From Salvia splendens (taxonomy: Eukaryota; Streptophyta; Magnoliopsida; Lamiales; Lamiaceae), in the NCBI RefSeq assembly GCF_004379255.2, contig NC_056044.1, forward strand, positions 3,001,001 through 3,065,000: 64,000 nt of DNA. Reading direction: 5' to 3'. The notes under the pieces are model-generated. The model searched no databases. It was not told the origin of the DNA and was given only the letters and a program-made list of their open reading frames with translations. The first letter of the stretch is position 1. Each line of letters begins with the position of its first letter. Shown here in pieces: positions 47,239-58,620 of the stretch. Position numbers and translations under genes: made by a program.

Positions 47239-48373
47239 AAGTGGTATCAGAGCAATTTTTCCTTCCGCTCTGGACCTGAGAGTCTTTTTCTGTCTTAGTC
47301 TAGACTTGTTTCGCTAGACTAAAATAATAAATAAAATAAAATAAAAGAAGATAAATAATAATTGTGTATTGAAGGCTCAACATCCCGCTTCGCCACGCTC
47401 AATCAATAAAAAGGTAATTTATTTTACGAAATTTTTTTATAAGAAAGTTTTCTGGAAATGAGATGAGGAGAGCCATGGTTATGAAACCAAAGTATGTTTT
47501 ACAATGGGATAGAGGAGCTATGGTATATATATGTGTGTGTGTGTTTTGCGAGAAGATGAAAATCTATGGTGATAGAAAGATGTATGTTATGCAATGGGGT
47601 GATTTATCTTTTATGAAAAAAATTGATCAGTGGAAATACTGTGTTTATGAATTATTCGAAAATTTTTGAGTTTCGAGAAAAATAGTTTTAACTTTTTCGT
47701 TTGGAAATTGAGCTATGGAAGTATGATGATATTTATATTATGAGGTGCAAAGTATGATGCTTTATTCTATGGAGTGTTTTATACGATGGATGAAAGTAGA
47801 TGCGAAAGTATATTTTAGTTTTGAGTCAAAACTTTTACTTTAAAAGTGAGATGTGGAAATTTTAGGAAAGTGTGAAAGAGTTTGAAGAAAGCTTTTGTGT
47901 CAAAATTTTATGAATGCAAATGTGTATAATTTCTTAAGTTCTTGGGCCCGGCCCGTGAAGGGTGCGATTTGGGCCTGGGGAGAAGGTCCAAAAGTGCAAG
48001 CTACATAGCAATATAATTTCTTAAGCTCTTGGCCCATACTTGTGTATATTTTGTAATAGCATCCATAATTCCTTTTTCTTAAACTCATAAACCCACATGT
48101 AATTATGTAAGCTAAAGCGTAGTTTGGGATGTAGTCGAACATTCTAGTTCGGGAATGAACTCTTCGTATTCTTCCTCGGCGTTTGTTATGTTTCATAAAT
48201 ATAGGTAATTGTTTTAGTTCAATCGGCGCCCTCTTTATTTTTGCTTCGCGAAACATCATCACTTTATCAGGAAAAGTAAGAGTTCTATTTATTTCAACAT
48301 AAAGAAAGTGACACTTTTTCCAAGGTTCGGTAGAACTCTTAAAACTTAAGCAATAAAAGGAGTGGGCATTACA

Positions 48374-49349
48374 GTATCCTTAAGTTGAAAATGAAAGAAA
48401 ACAACAAATACCCCAAAAACCCAAATAAACACCACAAAATTAATAAATGAAGGGCACAACTAATTAATCTTATATTAAAATCCAAGTCTTCCATAAATGT
48501 ATATTAGCTTTATTAAATAAATACGTAATTGGAGAATTTTTAGAGCAATTAGTTGGTAATGTCACTAAATTTAGACGAATTATGGATTTATTCATAAACG
48601 TAAAACTCGGTCTTAAACTTGGTGGTTGGACTTCCCCCACTCCATGAAATCAATTCCTAGGTGGCTTGCCAAATAATCTAGGTAGCCCGAAACAAATTTT
48701 TTTGGGACAAATTGCTCATGTTTTAATTATAAGTAAAACTATTATATCATTAATTACATGAGATATTCTTATTAAATAAAATAAAACAAATAAATAAATA
48801 CTAACAAATGTTGCTGATCACTTGCTTAGTAATCATTCACATCTTCGGTTTAAGTCAAGGTGGTAAAGACAACAAGTTGATTGACTTTTAATTTGTCTTT
48901 AGGTGTATATACTTTGGTAATTTGATTACAACTAATATTTATGTATCGATAATTTGATTACAACTAATATTTTATTAAAAAAATAATTTTAAAAGTTATA
49001 TAAGCTACTTTCAAATTTTTAAAAGTGACAATAAATTCTAAAAAGCAATTGTATAATCTAATTTAATACATGAATTGTGACACAAGAAATAGGTCACTGA
49101 GTCTCACCCTTTGTCAATAAAAATATTTCTAAGTTTAATATAAATTATTACGTGTAGAGAATCCCAAGGCCTCACATATAAATGATCATTAAATAAAAGT
49201 AGTCGAATATATCCAAATTTGCATTTATCCAATACGAATAAACCACCTCTTCCCTACTAGTTCCATTTATTAACCATTTCTCCCTCCCCTCTCTATATAT
49301 ATCAAATTTCAAGATCTCTCTCTCTCTCTCTCTCACAGAGAGAGAGAAA
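48374..49349. other. Spacer paralogous to 7010-7684; no gene seen
   Basis: Start of the recent duplicate of 7.0-12.76 kb. It contains extra sequence at about 48530-48900 and a (CT)n run near 49313-49335. Confidence 0.55.
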
Positions 49350-49414
49350 ATGGCAAAACGAGCTTGAGAAGAACTCCATGTACATGGAAAATGGCCATTC
49401 ACGTCGAAGAACAG
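49350..49414 (+). pseudogene. AAP-type exon relic, second copy, further deleted
   Basis: Same MAKRA-stop start as at 7685. About 39 bp are deleted, so the FDDDG block is lost and only MYMENGHSRRTG-like residues remain before GTAGAG. Confidence 0.45.
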
Positions 49415-50032
49415 GTAGAGTGGTCAATGTTTAAGCTCTAAAAGTTTTGAATCTATGGCGACGCGACCTTTGAATTTTAATTTATTAATAAAAAATAAAA
49501 TACAGTAAAAAAGAGAGAAGAAATAGTTAATTATGTTTATTTATTAATAAAAATAGGGACGGTGGGGATGTTGTATTGTAAATCAATAGCTTTTACATAT
49601 TTTTAGTCTCGTTGCTAGGGCTCCTTCTGTTCGCCATTAGAAGTCTCATATTACATATTTTTAGTCTCGTAGTGGCACGGATTTTAACAATTGTTAAGAA
49701 AAGTGAGTGAGAAAAAGTTAATGGAATGTGAGCCTATCTCGTATATTGACGGACTTTAATTAGTTTGATTTTTGACTTGTAAAATATTATGTGTATGCTT
49801 ATTATGATAACTATTGAAACTTTTCTAGTTTGTGTTAATTGTAACGACACTAATCGTTATGTCTTCTTGACTGCAAACTTAAATTCATATTTAATTTTTA
49901 AGATTGATTTAGTAACATAAAAAAATTTATGTATCTAACATTAATTTAGTAACAGATCCATCTAAACTAGTATGGTCATATAAAGATTACTAAAAATTAT
50001 AGTTGAACAATTGTGAAAAGGAAAGATTTATA

Positions 50033-50263
50033 ATGAAGTTCAAATCCATGATCAAGATAGTGACTGTCCTTCTAATATGTGCAACAATTATATATGAATC
50101 GAACTCATATACTCCGCCCGGACCCGATTGCTACAAAAACTTGCCGCAGTATTGTGTTGATACGGTTCGTGAGGCGATATGTGCAGGACCAAACAGTCCA
50201 TACGAAGAAATGATAGATAGATGTAGCGGTCCACTAACTGCCAGAGTTGCGATCCATGATTAA
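50033..50263 (+). CDS. CRP6a, duplicate copy
   Basis: Same 76-residue truncated CRP as at 8398, differing by about one silent base (GTT context ACT/ACG). Four domain cysteines. Confidence 0.55.
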   Translation: MKFKSMIKIVTVLLICATIIYESNSYTPPGPDCYKNLPQYCVDTVREAICAGPNSPYEEMIDRCSGPLTARVAIHD

Positions 50264-50576
50264 GTTGGTGATATTCCTTGTAATCTGTACAACAATCATC
50301 GATGAATCGAAGTCATATACTCCCACAGGACCCGATTGCTACAAAAACATTCCAAAGTATTGTGTTGATGAGGTTCGCGAGGCTATATGTGCCGGAGAGA
50401 ATACTCCAATTGAAGAAATAATCGAATGTCGCAATTCATTTTTATTTGAAGTTGATGGCGATTGTTTCACCAATAGAATGACCATTGATCTTGGAAAATC
50501 TTGCAAAGTTAGCCCAGAAGAAACAACATTGTTAGCAGGTCCAATTTGGAGATTTATCAATTATGGATCTCGTTAA
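50256..50576 (+). CDS. CRP6b, duplicate copy
   Basis: Identical by eye to the 106-residue CRP6b at 8621, including the ATGATTAA overlap with the upstream frame and all six cysteines. Confidence 0.65.
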   Translation: MIKLVIFLVICTTIIDESKSYTPTGPDCYKNIPKYCVDEVREAICAGENTPIEEIIECRNSFLFEVDGDCFTNRMTIDLGKSCKVSPEETTLLAGPIWRFINYGSR

Positions 50577-51866
50577 GATATATGTCTGCACCACCAAACC
50601 TTTACACTAGAGTAAGGTTTGGATATTACTAGAGTAAAATGTTGTGACTCATTGAAATATATTTTGAATTATAGCTGGATATTACTAAATTAAATAATAA
50701 ATGAACACTATTCAACTTAATTTACTTCATTATTTGATGTATACCCCTCCAACCCCAAAAAAAGAGGGAACATCTTTTTAGGTCCATGAACTTTGACAAA
50801 GTATCATTTTAGGTATACAGAATTTCAAACTGATTTATTCGTGTTTCATTTTAGCTATTGAATTAATGATCAGTACTCCGTATCTCCCAATATAGAAATA
50901 TGTGTTTGTATAAATCCACTATATATAATATGACTCATATATATACTATATTTCTTATTTTCCTATAGGGATTTTCCTTTTCCATTTACTCAATATCTTA
51001 ACATTATTTCAGGAGACTACAAACCTAATTCATGTGATTTAAGTTAAGGGAATGTAGTGGTCTGTTTTATTATGTCATAGGACGACCCTATCATAATCAA
51101 TAATTCTACTGCACCTACACTTTTTAGTTTCGCATAGAAATGTTCTCTACTTCACATTGATAGATGTAAGTCTTGTCTTTTATTTTTCTACTTATTTTAA
51201 TTCCTATTTCTCACCTTCTCCTGTTAGAAATCATATATAATTTGCTCCTCTCTTATTTTCTGTTCTTCTCCATATTTTAATTCTTATTTCTCACCTTCTC
51301 CTGTTAGAAATCATATATAATTTGCTCTTCTCACTTATTTTCTGTTCTTTGTATTCATTTCTCCAATAAGAATCGACAACTTTTGATTCGTATAGACGAA
51401 CGACATTACTGGTCAAACCGGGTCTGATTTACAATACTAGACTTTATTGACCTACTAAATAATCTATATTTACGAATTACTATGAGTAAAAAAGACAATT
51501 AGTAAAAAAAAATTAATATTACATTTTTAAATCATGATAAATATTGTCAGAAAAGTCACAAGACACTATACAACTATCTACAAATAGTACTACTCCTATA
51601 GAATTGAAATTACATTAGAAAGTAATACACACTTTGGTTACCTAGGTATACGGATCAAATGAATGCTTGCTTAATATAGTAACGAATTAAATGCACTTGT
51701 TTTTTCTTAAGGTATGTATGCATTGATTTAAATATTTAAATATGGTTTTTATTTTCATTGGCAAAATATTCCCACGAATTAATATATGTAAATATTTCAA
51801 AATGATTCATAGATATACTAAACTAAAATTCAAATTACCTCATATCATCATATTCCGAAAGGGTAA
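50577..51866. other. Spacer, duplicate of 8942-10233; no gene seen
   Basis: Includes the same 80-bp tandem duplication (about 51190-51350). Only scattered substitutions and a few short indels separate it from the first copy. Confidence 0.6.
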
Positions 51867-52852
51867 GAGCATCTGCAGCGGTGAGTAGCGAGCGTCCATC
51901 CGTCCGTGCCGCGGGCGCGGCGGGTGCTGTCCGTCGCTGCGCTCTCGCCACTGGCACGGCGCTGCTCGATGCATCAAGCACGTCCGTGCCAACTAGCAGC
52001 TGACGTGGCACGTTTTGATTGGTCAACAGATTTATCCGCTGGAAATTCAATTTTTTTTAAAAATAAAAAATAATACAAAAAATTTAATAAATATATTTTC
52101 AGATTCCCAAAAATATGGCCGTTTTATTACATTTTTTTGGATTTTTTTTTATTTTTTAAAAAAAATTTATTTTCAAAATCATCTATAAATACACACATTC
52201 ATCATCCATTTTTTACATCAAATCATCTCTCATTCATCTCTCATTCATATTTTTTCATCTACATCTTCCTCTCTTACTCAAACCCTCAAATGGATTTCAC
52301 CAATATCATTGCGGAAGCGGAGCGCGAAGAACAAGAATATCGCCGACATCATGTACACGTGTATTATCTTTCACAATATAATTATAGCTGACGAAGGACC
52401 GTTGACGGCTAACTTTTAAGACGAGGATGAAGCCGGAAGCTCAACCGCGAGGTCTCCCCACGCCGAGGTGTGCATACTACAGTGGGCGAGAGAATAGAAA
52501 CAAGAAACACAATGCGCGATACCCGAGCCCACATTGAGCTACAAGAAGACCAAATCAAACACATTTGGGCGAAATTCGGCCACGAGTAGTGGTTTTTTTT
52601 AATTTTTAGGATTTTAATTATGTAATTTTTAATTTTTTTGTAATTTGTAATATTAATCCGGTTATTTTAAATGCATTTTAACATTGTGGAAATGTTTTTA
52701 TTTAAATTGAATAATAGAATGGTGGGACCCTCGAGCTCGTCCTTGCGGAAGAGCAATGATGTGGGTGTTGTGCTCTTGCCTAAGAGCATGGAGTAAAAGT
52801 GGGTCCGGGTCCACATCCGTGCTCGTTGGCAAGAGCACGGATGGGAATGCTC
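51867..52852 (+). mobile_element. Harbinger deletion derivative, copy M1'
   Basis: Duplicate of 10234-11218 with TAA at 51864-51866 and 52853-52855. Present in both duplicates, so inserted before the duplication. Confidence 0.83.
52290..52589 (+). pseudogene. Internally deleted Harbinger transposase remnant, duplicate
   Basis: As at 10656-10955, with one extra stop (TTTTAAGAC near 52418 where the first copy has TTTTACGAC). Confidence 0.72.
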
Positions 52853-53249
52853 TAAAGGCCTAAAATAAGAAGACTGTATTCAAAATCCTACAATTAGGTA
52901 ACAGTCATATTAACAAATAAGTAGTAATTCCTTATGCAGTCTTAGAAGCTGTATTCAAAATTTCATGTCAATGGAAGTATGTATGCTTTGGTCTTGGACT
53001 AATGTTCTCTTTGGAAACATAGTTTTTAAAAAAGTGTCAATTGTTTTTATAATTGTATTATCATTCAATTGGCAATATAGCATAATTTGCATTGCATTTT
53101 TCAGATTATATGCATACACTTATTACTACTGTTTAAGATGTCTGTTTTTATTAATTTGCATGTCCATTTTTGTTACATGGGTGCCTTGTTTCATGTAGTA
53201 AAGTACCTAATAAGTCTTGACACCTATTCTCTATATGTTAGTACTATTA

Positions 53250-53841
53250 GGGCATCCGCAATGGGACGTCCGAAGGCGCGCCCGATGCGTGTCATCGTCC
53301 TCGGGCGCGCCATCGTGCACCATTGTGGGTGCCCGGACGATGCGACGCCCTAAGCCCACGCCCTATGCTTCGTCCGCGGTAGTAGCGCGCTCGATAGGCC
53401 ATCGGGCGCCATTGTGGGCGGCGCGGACGATGGCGCACCCGATGGCACGCATTTTACTTAAAAAATGCGTTTGCCGGGGTCAAACCCGGGTCTATTGCTT
53501 GGAAGGCAATAATCATAACCATTGGACTACAAACACTAATTGAGATATCTTGAAAACTAAATTATTTTATACATTTATTAAGATGATAATGTTATAAAAA
53601 ATGATAATTTATTATTAAAAAGTAGAATTCGGTGAAACGAGAATTTGCTTCTTCGAGTTATTAAGATGATTATGTTGTGTGATTGAAATGAAGGTTTTTT
53701 TATCTAATTTTTGTAGTTATTTAAATATTCAAATAAAGAAAATGCTTAGGGTGCCCCACTGCAGGTGGAAGGGTAGGAGGATAAAAAAGATGATGTGGCA
53801 CTGCATAGGGCGCGCCTTAGGGCGCCCCATTGCTAATGCCC
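53250..53841. mobile_element. Harbinger-type MITE, copy N1'
   Basis: Ends GGGCATCCGCAATGG and the complement of CCATTGCTAATGCCC, with TTA at 53247-53249 and 53842-53844. Here the left end is the better match to the right end, so N1 at 11616 carries the C-to-T change. Confidence 0.82.
53466..53536 (-). tRNA. tRNA-Gly(TCC)-like gene, probably a pseudogene, duplicate
   Basis: Same 71-nt cloverleaf as at 11832-11902, anticodon TCC, B box GGTTTGACCCC. Confidence 0.75.
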
Positions 53842-55120
53842 TTACTAGTAAATTGTGAATATGTCCCAATAAGTCTTCGACACCTAAATTGAAAGTAGTT
53901 AGTATATGATTATATGTATCTGGATAAGTGAAATGGGAATCGATGCATAAATTACTATAATAATTTTGTTAACATTTTTTTGGTTTTGAAATACTTCTCA
54001 TTTAATAAAATAGCTAAAAAAATGTGTGATTGAACTATTTTCATTGTAAGTTTTTCCCTGAAATTTTATGTTATCACTGTTGTTGAATGATGACATTTGA
54101 GGACTATTAGAATACCGTGGATTGGATTGGATTGGATATATAAACTTAATCAGTTCCCAACATACATACTACATGTTCTGTTATTTTAATTTTCAACACT
54201 TATAAAACATGCATGATGTTATGTTATTTTAATTTTCAACATTTACCAAACATACATACCCAATAATTTTCAATTTTATTATACATGGTGTCTTGTGTTG
54301 ATTTGAAATTCCTATAGTTACCCCCTTTTGTTGTCCAAATTTGATGTGTGTGATGGAGATTTTAATTTGTGCATGTGTCCTCAAATTAGTTTCTTGTTCC
54401 TTTGTTCATGTTCATGCTCATGCTCAAATTCATTTCTTTATTTTTTCACATGTTCTTTTCTTGTTTTAATTTTTCACAATTTCATGAGTTTTCACGATTT
54501 TTCCCATATATTCATCTCCATATTTTCCCCCTGTTCTTGACCAGTTTGATTTGCTATGGGATCTTCTTCACACCTCACTTTTTCACAACACAAACACTAT
54601 CTGTCACTAATTAATTGCATTAATGATCGGTAATTAATTAATAAATTATTATTGTTTCCTAACCAATAAGCCACACTGTATCATTTGTAGTATAATAACA
54701 AACAACACCACGATAAAGTTGCATATATGGAATTGTTTGGTGTATGATTAAAATTCTTCATATATGTCTGTTTTCCCATTTTATAAAAGTTAAAAGATGT
54801 TGATGTCTTTGTTAGTTATCTTGAAAAGAAAGATGACAGTAAAAGTTAGTGTAATATACTCCAAAACACAATTACTGCAAAACACTGATTGGAGTTTGGC
54901 AGAGAAATGAGCTGTATTATACCCCAAAACACAATTACTCCTATTGAGTTTGGCAGAAAAATGTTTGAACACTTTAATGGCAAAACACAATTTAAAGAAA
55001 TATTTTTAGTTTGTGTTAATTGTAATGACTCCAATCGTTATGTCTTGAATGCAAACTTATATGCATATTTAATTTTCAGCATTAATTTAGTAACCGATAA
55101 AATCTATACATTAATATTAA
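53842..55120. other. Spacer with relics of PAE intron 2 and of the CRP upstream region
   Basis: 54290-54420 resembles PAE intron 2 (GTGCATGTGTCCTCAAATTA and TTCTTGTTCCTTTGTTCATG as near 3150-3200). 55000-55120 resembles the CRP upstream block (AGTTTGTGTTAATTGTAA, as near 8190). No intact gene: this is the skeleton of a lost module. After about 54366 it no longer matches the 7.0-12.76 kb segment. Confidence 0.55.
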
Positions 55121-56571
55121 CTAGTATCACACCCCGTGCGATGCACGGTCCAATTAATTTTCTATTTGCGTTAATTCAAAACTGTGGATTCACATATACC
55201 GAATGAGAAATAATATTATTATTTCAAGTTCTAAAATCACAAATTTATACAAAAGCAATTTATTGTACCAATAAAAACTCATATAATCAAATAAGTTTAT
55301 AAACTAAAAATTGCACACAAATCACATATCATTTAAGTCACTTTTCGATCGATACTACAAAACTACAAAAGATCAATCACAAACACATGTCATAAAAAAT
55401 TATGTATAAATATATATTAGAAGATAGCCAAATCGATAAAAATCATCAACAAAAATACAGTAACATAATAAAAAATAAATAAAAATAAAGAATGCATATA
55501 GTGGTGGACAGTTATATAGGTATTGTGCAGAGCAACAAAATATATTAGGTATATTAAAAAGAAAAGCAATTCATAAAAATTTGTCACTATCTCGATTTAG
55601 GACGAATATTAAAAAATATTTAAATTTCCGAAATATCAAAATCTATAAAAAGATAATTAATATTGGACACAAGAGATAATTGTGGAAATGCAAAAACAAA
55701 CAGCTGTATACTCTCAATCCTAGTCACTGCCATACAAGCAATATATTTTAACAGAAAAGAAGGTTAAATAAAAGTGACTCTCATGAGATACAAACATCAG
55801 TGCCATCTAAAGTTAAATATTTGATTTGATAAATCTCTGAAGGGTCTCGGTTCTCATCTTATGTGCATGTAAAATTAATTATTCAAAGTAAGGATATAAC
55901 CATTTTCTGCACTGTAGGATCTTCCATCATTTTCTCCAATGCATCCACTGACAAGAGGGGGTTACCTGTTCATTCACAGATAAATAATTTCGTTAATTTC
56001 TATTATCAGAATTTGTGAAAGAAAATCTTTTACACAAGAAAATGAAATGAGAAACAACCTGAAACTGCAAACATGATTAGCTGCTCAAACCTCATGGTTT
56101 ATGGAAAGAAGCAATAAATTATCATTATAGTATGTTACATACTTGCAGTAAATAACAACAAAAAAAATTTTCGAACAATATGCAGAATGCATGGATGTAC
56201 CACAGTAAGAATATTACCACAAGATAGTCCTAAATTAGTAAAAACCAGCGGTTATAAAATAAAAAAGTAACAACAATTTCAGAGATGAATAATACTACTT
56301 ACAGCCGAAACCATTTTAAGAGGAGAAGACCAAACCACCTTTGCTGCAAAAAATGGAAAAGATTGTATAAGTATAAGACTTTCACGTAATAACAGGTTAG
56401 TGGGTAAGTGGCAATGAATGCCATTAGTGGGTAGTTAATCATGAAAAAAAATAAGAGTCATAATATTAATATTTCATTTAATAATATAGTAAGTATATTA
56501 GAAAATTCTTTTTATATTATCAATGACATTCATGTATTATTCCCAAAACTCCCCTTTTATATATTTATAGA
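55121..56571 (-). mobile_element. Non-autonomous Helitron carrying a gene fragment
   Basis: On the minus strand it begins TCTATAAATATATAAAAGGG and ends CTAG, with a hairpin CCGTGCATCGCACGG (55134-55148) about 9 nt before the CTAG. It sits between A and T, without target duplication, in a CRP-promoter relic that continues at 56572 (TTTAGTAACAAATCC). These are the standard Helitron marks. No Rep/helicase gene is visible. Confidence 0.85.
55890..55966 (-). pseudogene. TIC40-like exon captured by the Helitron
   Basis: After an AG acceptor-like CAG the minus strand reads GNPLLSVDALEKMMEDPTVQ then KMV, and stops soon after. SV(D/E)ALEKMMEDPTVQKMVYPY is a hallmark of TIC40, the inner-envelope chloroplast import co-chaperone. 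Other exon-like pieces on the same strand (near 56070-56100 and 56295-56340) read FEQLIMFAVSG and KVVWSSPLKMVSA and could be further captured exons; they are not recognised. Confidence 0.72.
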
Positions 56572-57608
56572 TTTAGTAACAAATCCATCTAAAACAGTAT
56601 GTTTACCTAAAGACTAATAAAAAATTATAGTTGAACAAAATTTCAATTGGAAATATATATAATGAAATTAGTCTCATTTTTCACTAATAATATTTCAATC
56701 ATTTTTTCTTTCAATCAATCTCTTACTTTATCAACTGTGCATTAAAACTCGTATCGTTTCAATTGTTGTCTATTTTTTAGGAATGGATGGAGTACTTCAA
56801 TTAACTATGTCTGAAAATTCAAATTAACGTATACAAAGACGGGTAAAAAAATTAAAGTGGGGCAAGGTTGGTATACTGAATTTCAAATTGATATCTCCCA
56901 ATATAGAAACATGTGCTTGTATAAATCCACTATACATATACGTATAATATAGGGGTTTTTCTTTTTCACTTTATTTGCTTAATATCGTAATATTATTTCA
57001 GAACACTACAAACCAATTCATGTGATTTTAGTTAAGGGAATGTAGTGGTTTGTTTTATTATCATAATCAATAATTCTAGTGCACCACTTTTTCATTTTAC
57101 AATGAAACTTAAAGTTCAAGAATATCAACATTAATACACCTACACTTTTTAGTTTCGCATAGAAATGTTCTACTACTTCATATTGATAGATGTAGTCTTG
57201 TCTATTACTTTTTCTACTCAATTTTTTATTCCCATTTCTCATATAATTTCCTCTTCTCTCTTATTTTATGTTCTTCGTATTCATTTCTCATGTTAGAATC
57301 GACAACTTTTGATTCGTAGACGAACTGCATTACTGGTCAAACCGGGTCCGATTTACAATACTGGACTTTAGCAACACGGTAAATAGTAGAAAAGACCATT
57401 GGTAAAAAAAATTTAAGATTAAATTTCTAAATCATGATAAATATTGTCAGAAAAATCACAAGAAAGTATACAACCATCTACAAATAATAGTACTACTCCA
57501 ATAGAATTGAAATTACACTAGAAAGTGATACCCACTTTGGTGACCTAGGTATACGCATCAAATGAGCTTGCTTATTATAGTAACAAATTAAATGCACATT
57601 TTTTTTTA
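56572..57608. other. CRP-promoter relic, then duplicated spacer; no gene seen
   Basis: 56572-56640 resembles the CRP upstream block (ATCCATCTAAAACAGTATG, AAAGACTAATAAAAAATTAT, GTTGAACAAAA) but no CRP follows. From 56850 it matches 12880 onward. Confidence 0.55.
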
Positions 57609-57798
57609 CTCCCTCCGTCCCAAGGTAGTTGAGGCATTTCTTTTGGGCACGGGATTTAAGAAATTGATTTGTTAAAGGTTAAAGTGGAGAGAGGAAAGTA
57701 AGAGAAGGAATAAAAATTTTACCAAAAAAGGAAATGACTCAACTACCTTGGGACAAACTAAAAAGGAATACGACTCAACTACCTTGGGACGGAGGGAG
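57609..57798. mobile_element. Stowaway MITE (Tc1/mariner)
   Basis: Terminal inverted repeats CTCCCTCCGTCCCAAGGTAG and its near-perfect complement, TA target at 57607-57608 and 57799-57800, 190 bp. The paralogous sites at about 13685 and 63575 are unoccupied. A degraded relative may lie at 27250-27400. Confidence 0.93.
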
Positions 57799-58620
57799 TA
57801 TTTCTTAAGTATGCATGCATAGATTTAAATATTTAAATGTGGTTTGTATTTTCATTGTCAATATGTGTAAATATTTTAAAATGATTCATAGATATAGTAA
57901 ACTAAAATTCAAATTACTTCATATGATCATATTCCGAAAGGGTAAATTAAGGCCTAAAATAAGAAGACTGTATTTTCCATTCATTTTATTTGCGTGATGT
58001 CTTATTTTGATAGCATTAATTAAAACCCTACGATTAGGTAAGACTCATATAAGTAATTTCTATGCTAGCTTTTTATAAAAAAAATTGATTATTTTTTCGG
58101 TGATACTGACGTGCCCATATATATTCATTAGAAAAGATAGGTATTTATTGCAATTACGGCATAAATTAACCAGGAGTGTCAGTGTGTCAAGTCTATTTAA
58201 CTTAATCAATGATGTTTGATTAGGACCTAAATTGATTATAAATATTAAATAGTAACATAAATGAGCTCGACATTCAGTATTGAAAGCATACGCATATAGT
58301 GTCTAATAAAATGCACATGATGGAACTGTCTTAGGTTCATGGCATATAAACATTGAAATCTCCACCTATTCATTCTCTTGTTATTTAAGACATCTTGTTG
58401 ATAGATCAATTTGTCTCAGCAGCTGTATTCAAAATTTCATGTTAATGGAATTATGTGTGTTTTGTCCTTGGACTAATAATTGTCCTACATGATATGATAA
58501 TCATGTATTCTAAGTACATTGAAATTTGTGTTTTCCAATTTCATAAAAAAATTCTATTTACCAAACCACAATTAAACCCAATTAATTTAATTATTACGGT
58601 GATTAGGTTTATAATTATTA

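Larger units (their letters stand above)
40627..48373 (-). mobile_element. Large solo-LTR-like block, copy 2, with nested insertions
   Basis: Left end TGTCACGACC, right end ...GGGCATTACA (minus-strand LTR TGTAATGCCC...GGTCGTGACA) followed by GTATC, which matches the GTATC before copy 1. It is interrupted by a Harbinger (40742-42608), an hAT (43132-44137) and a foreign LTR with leader (45183 to about 47940), and lacks the 20485-21830 insertion of copy 1. No structural or enzymatic genes of its own. Confidence 0.6.
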
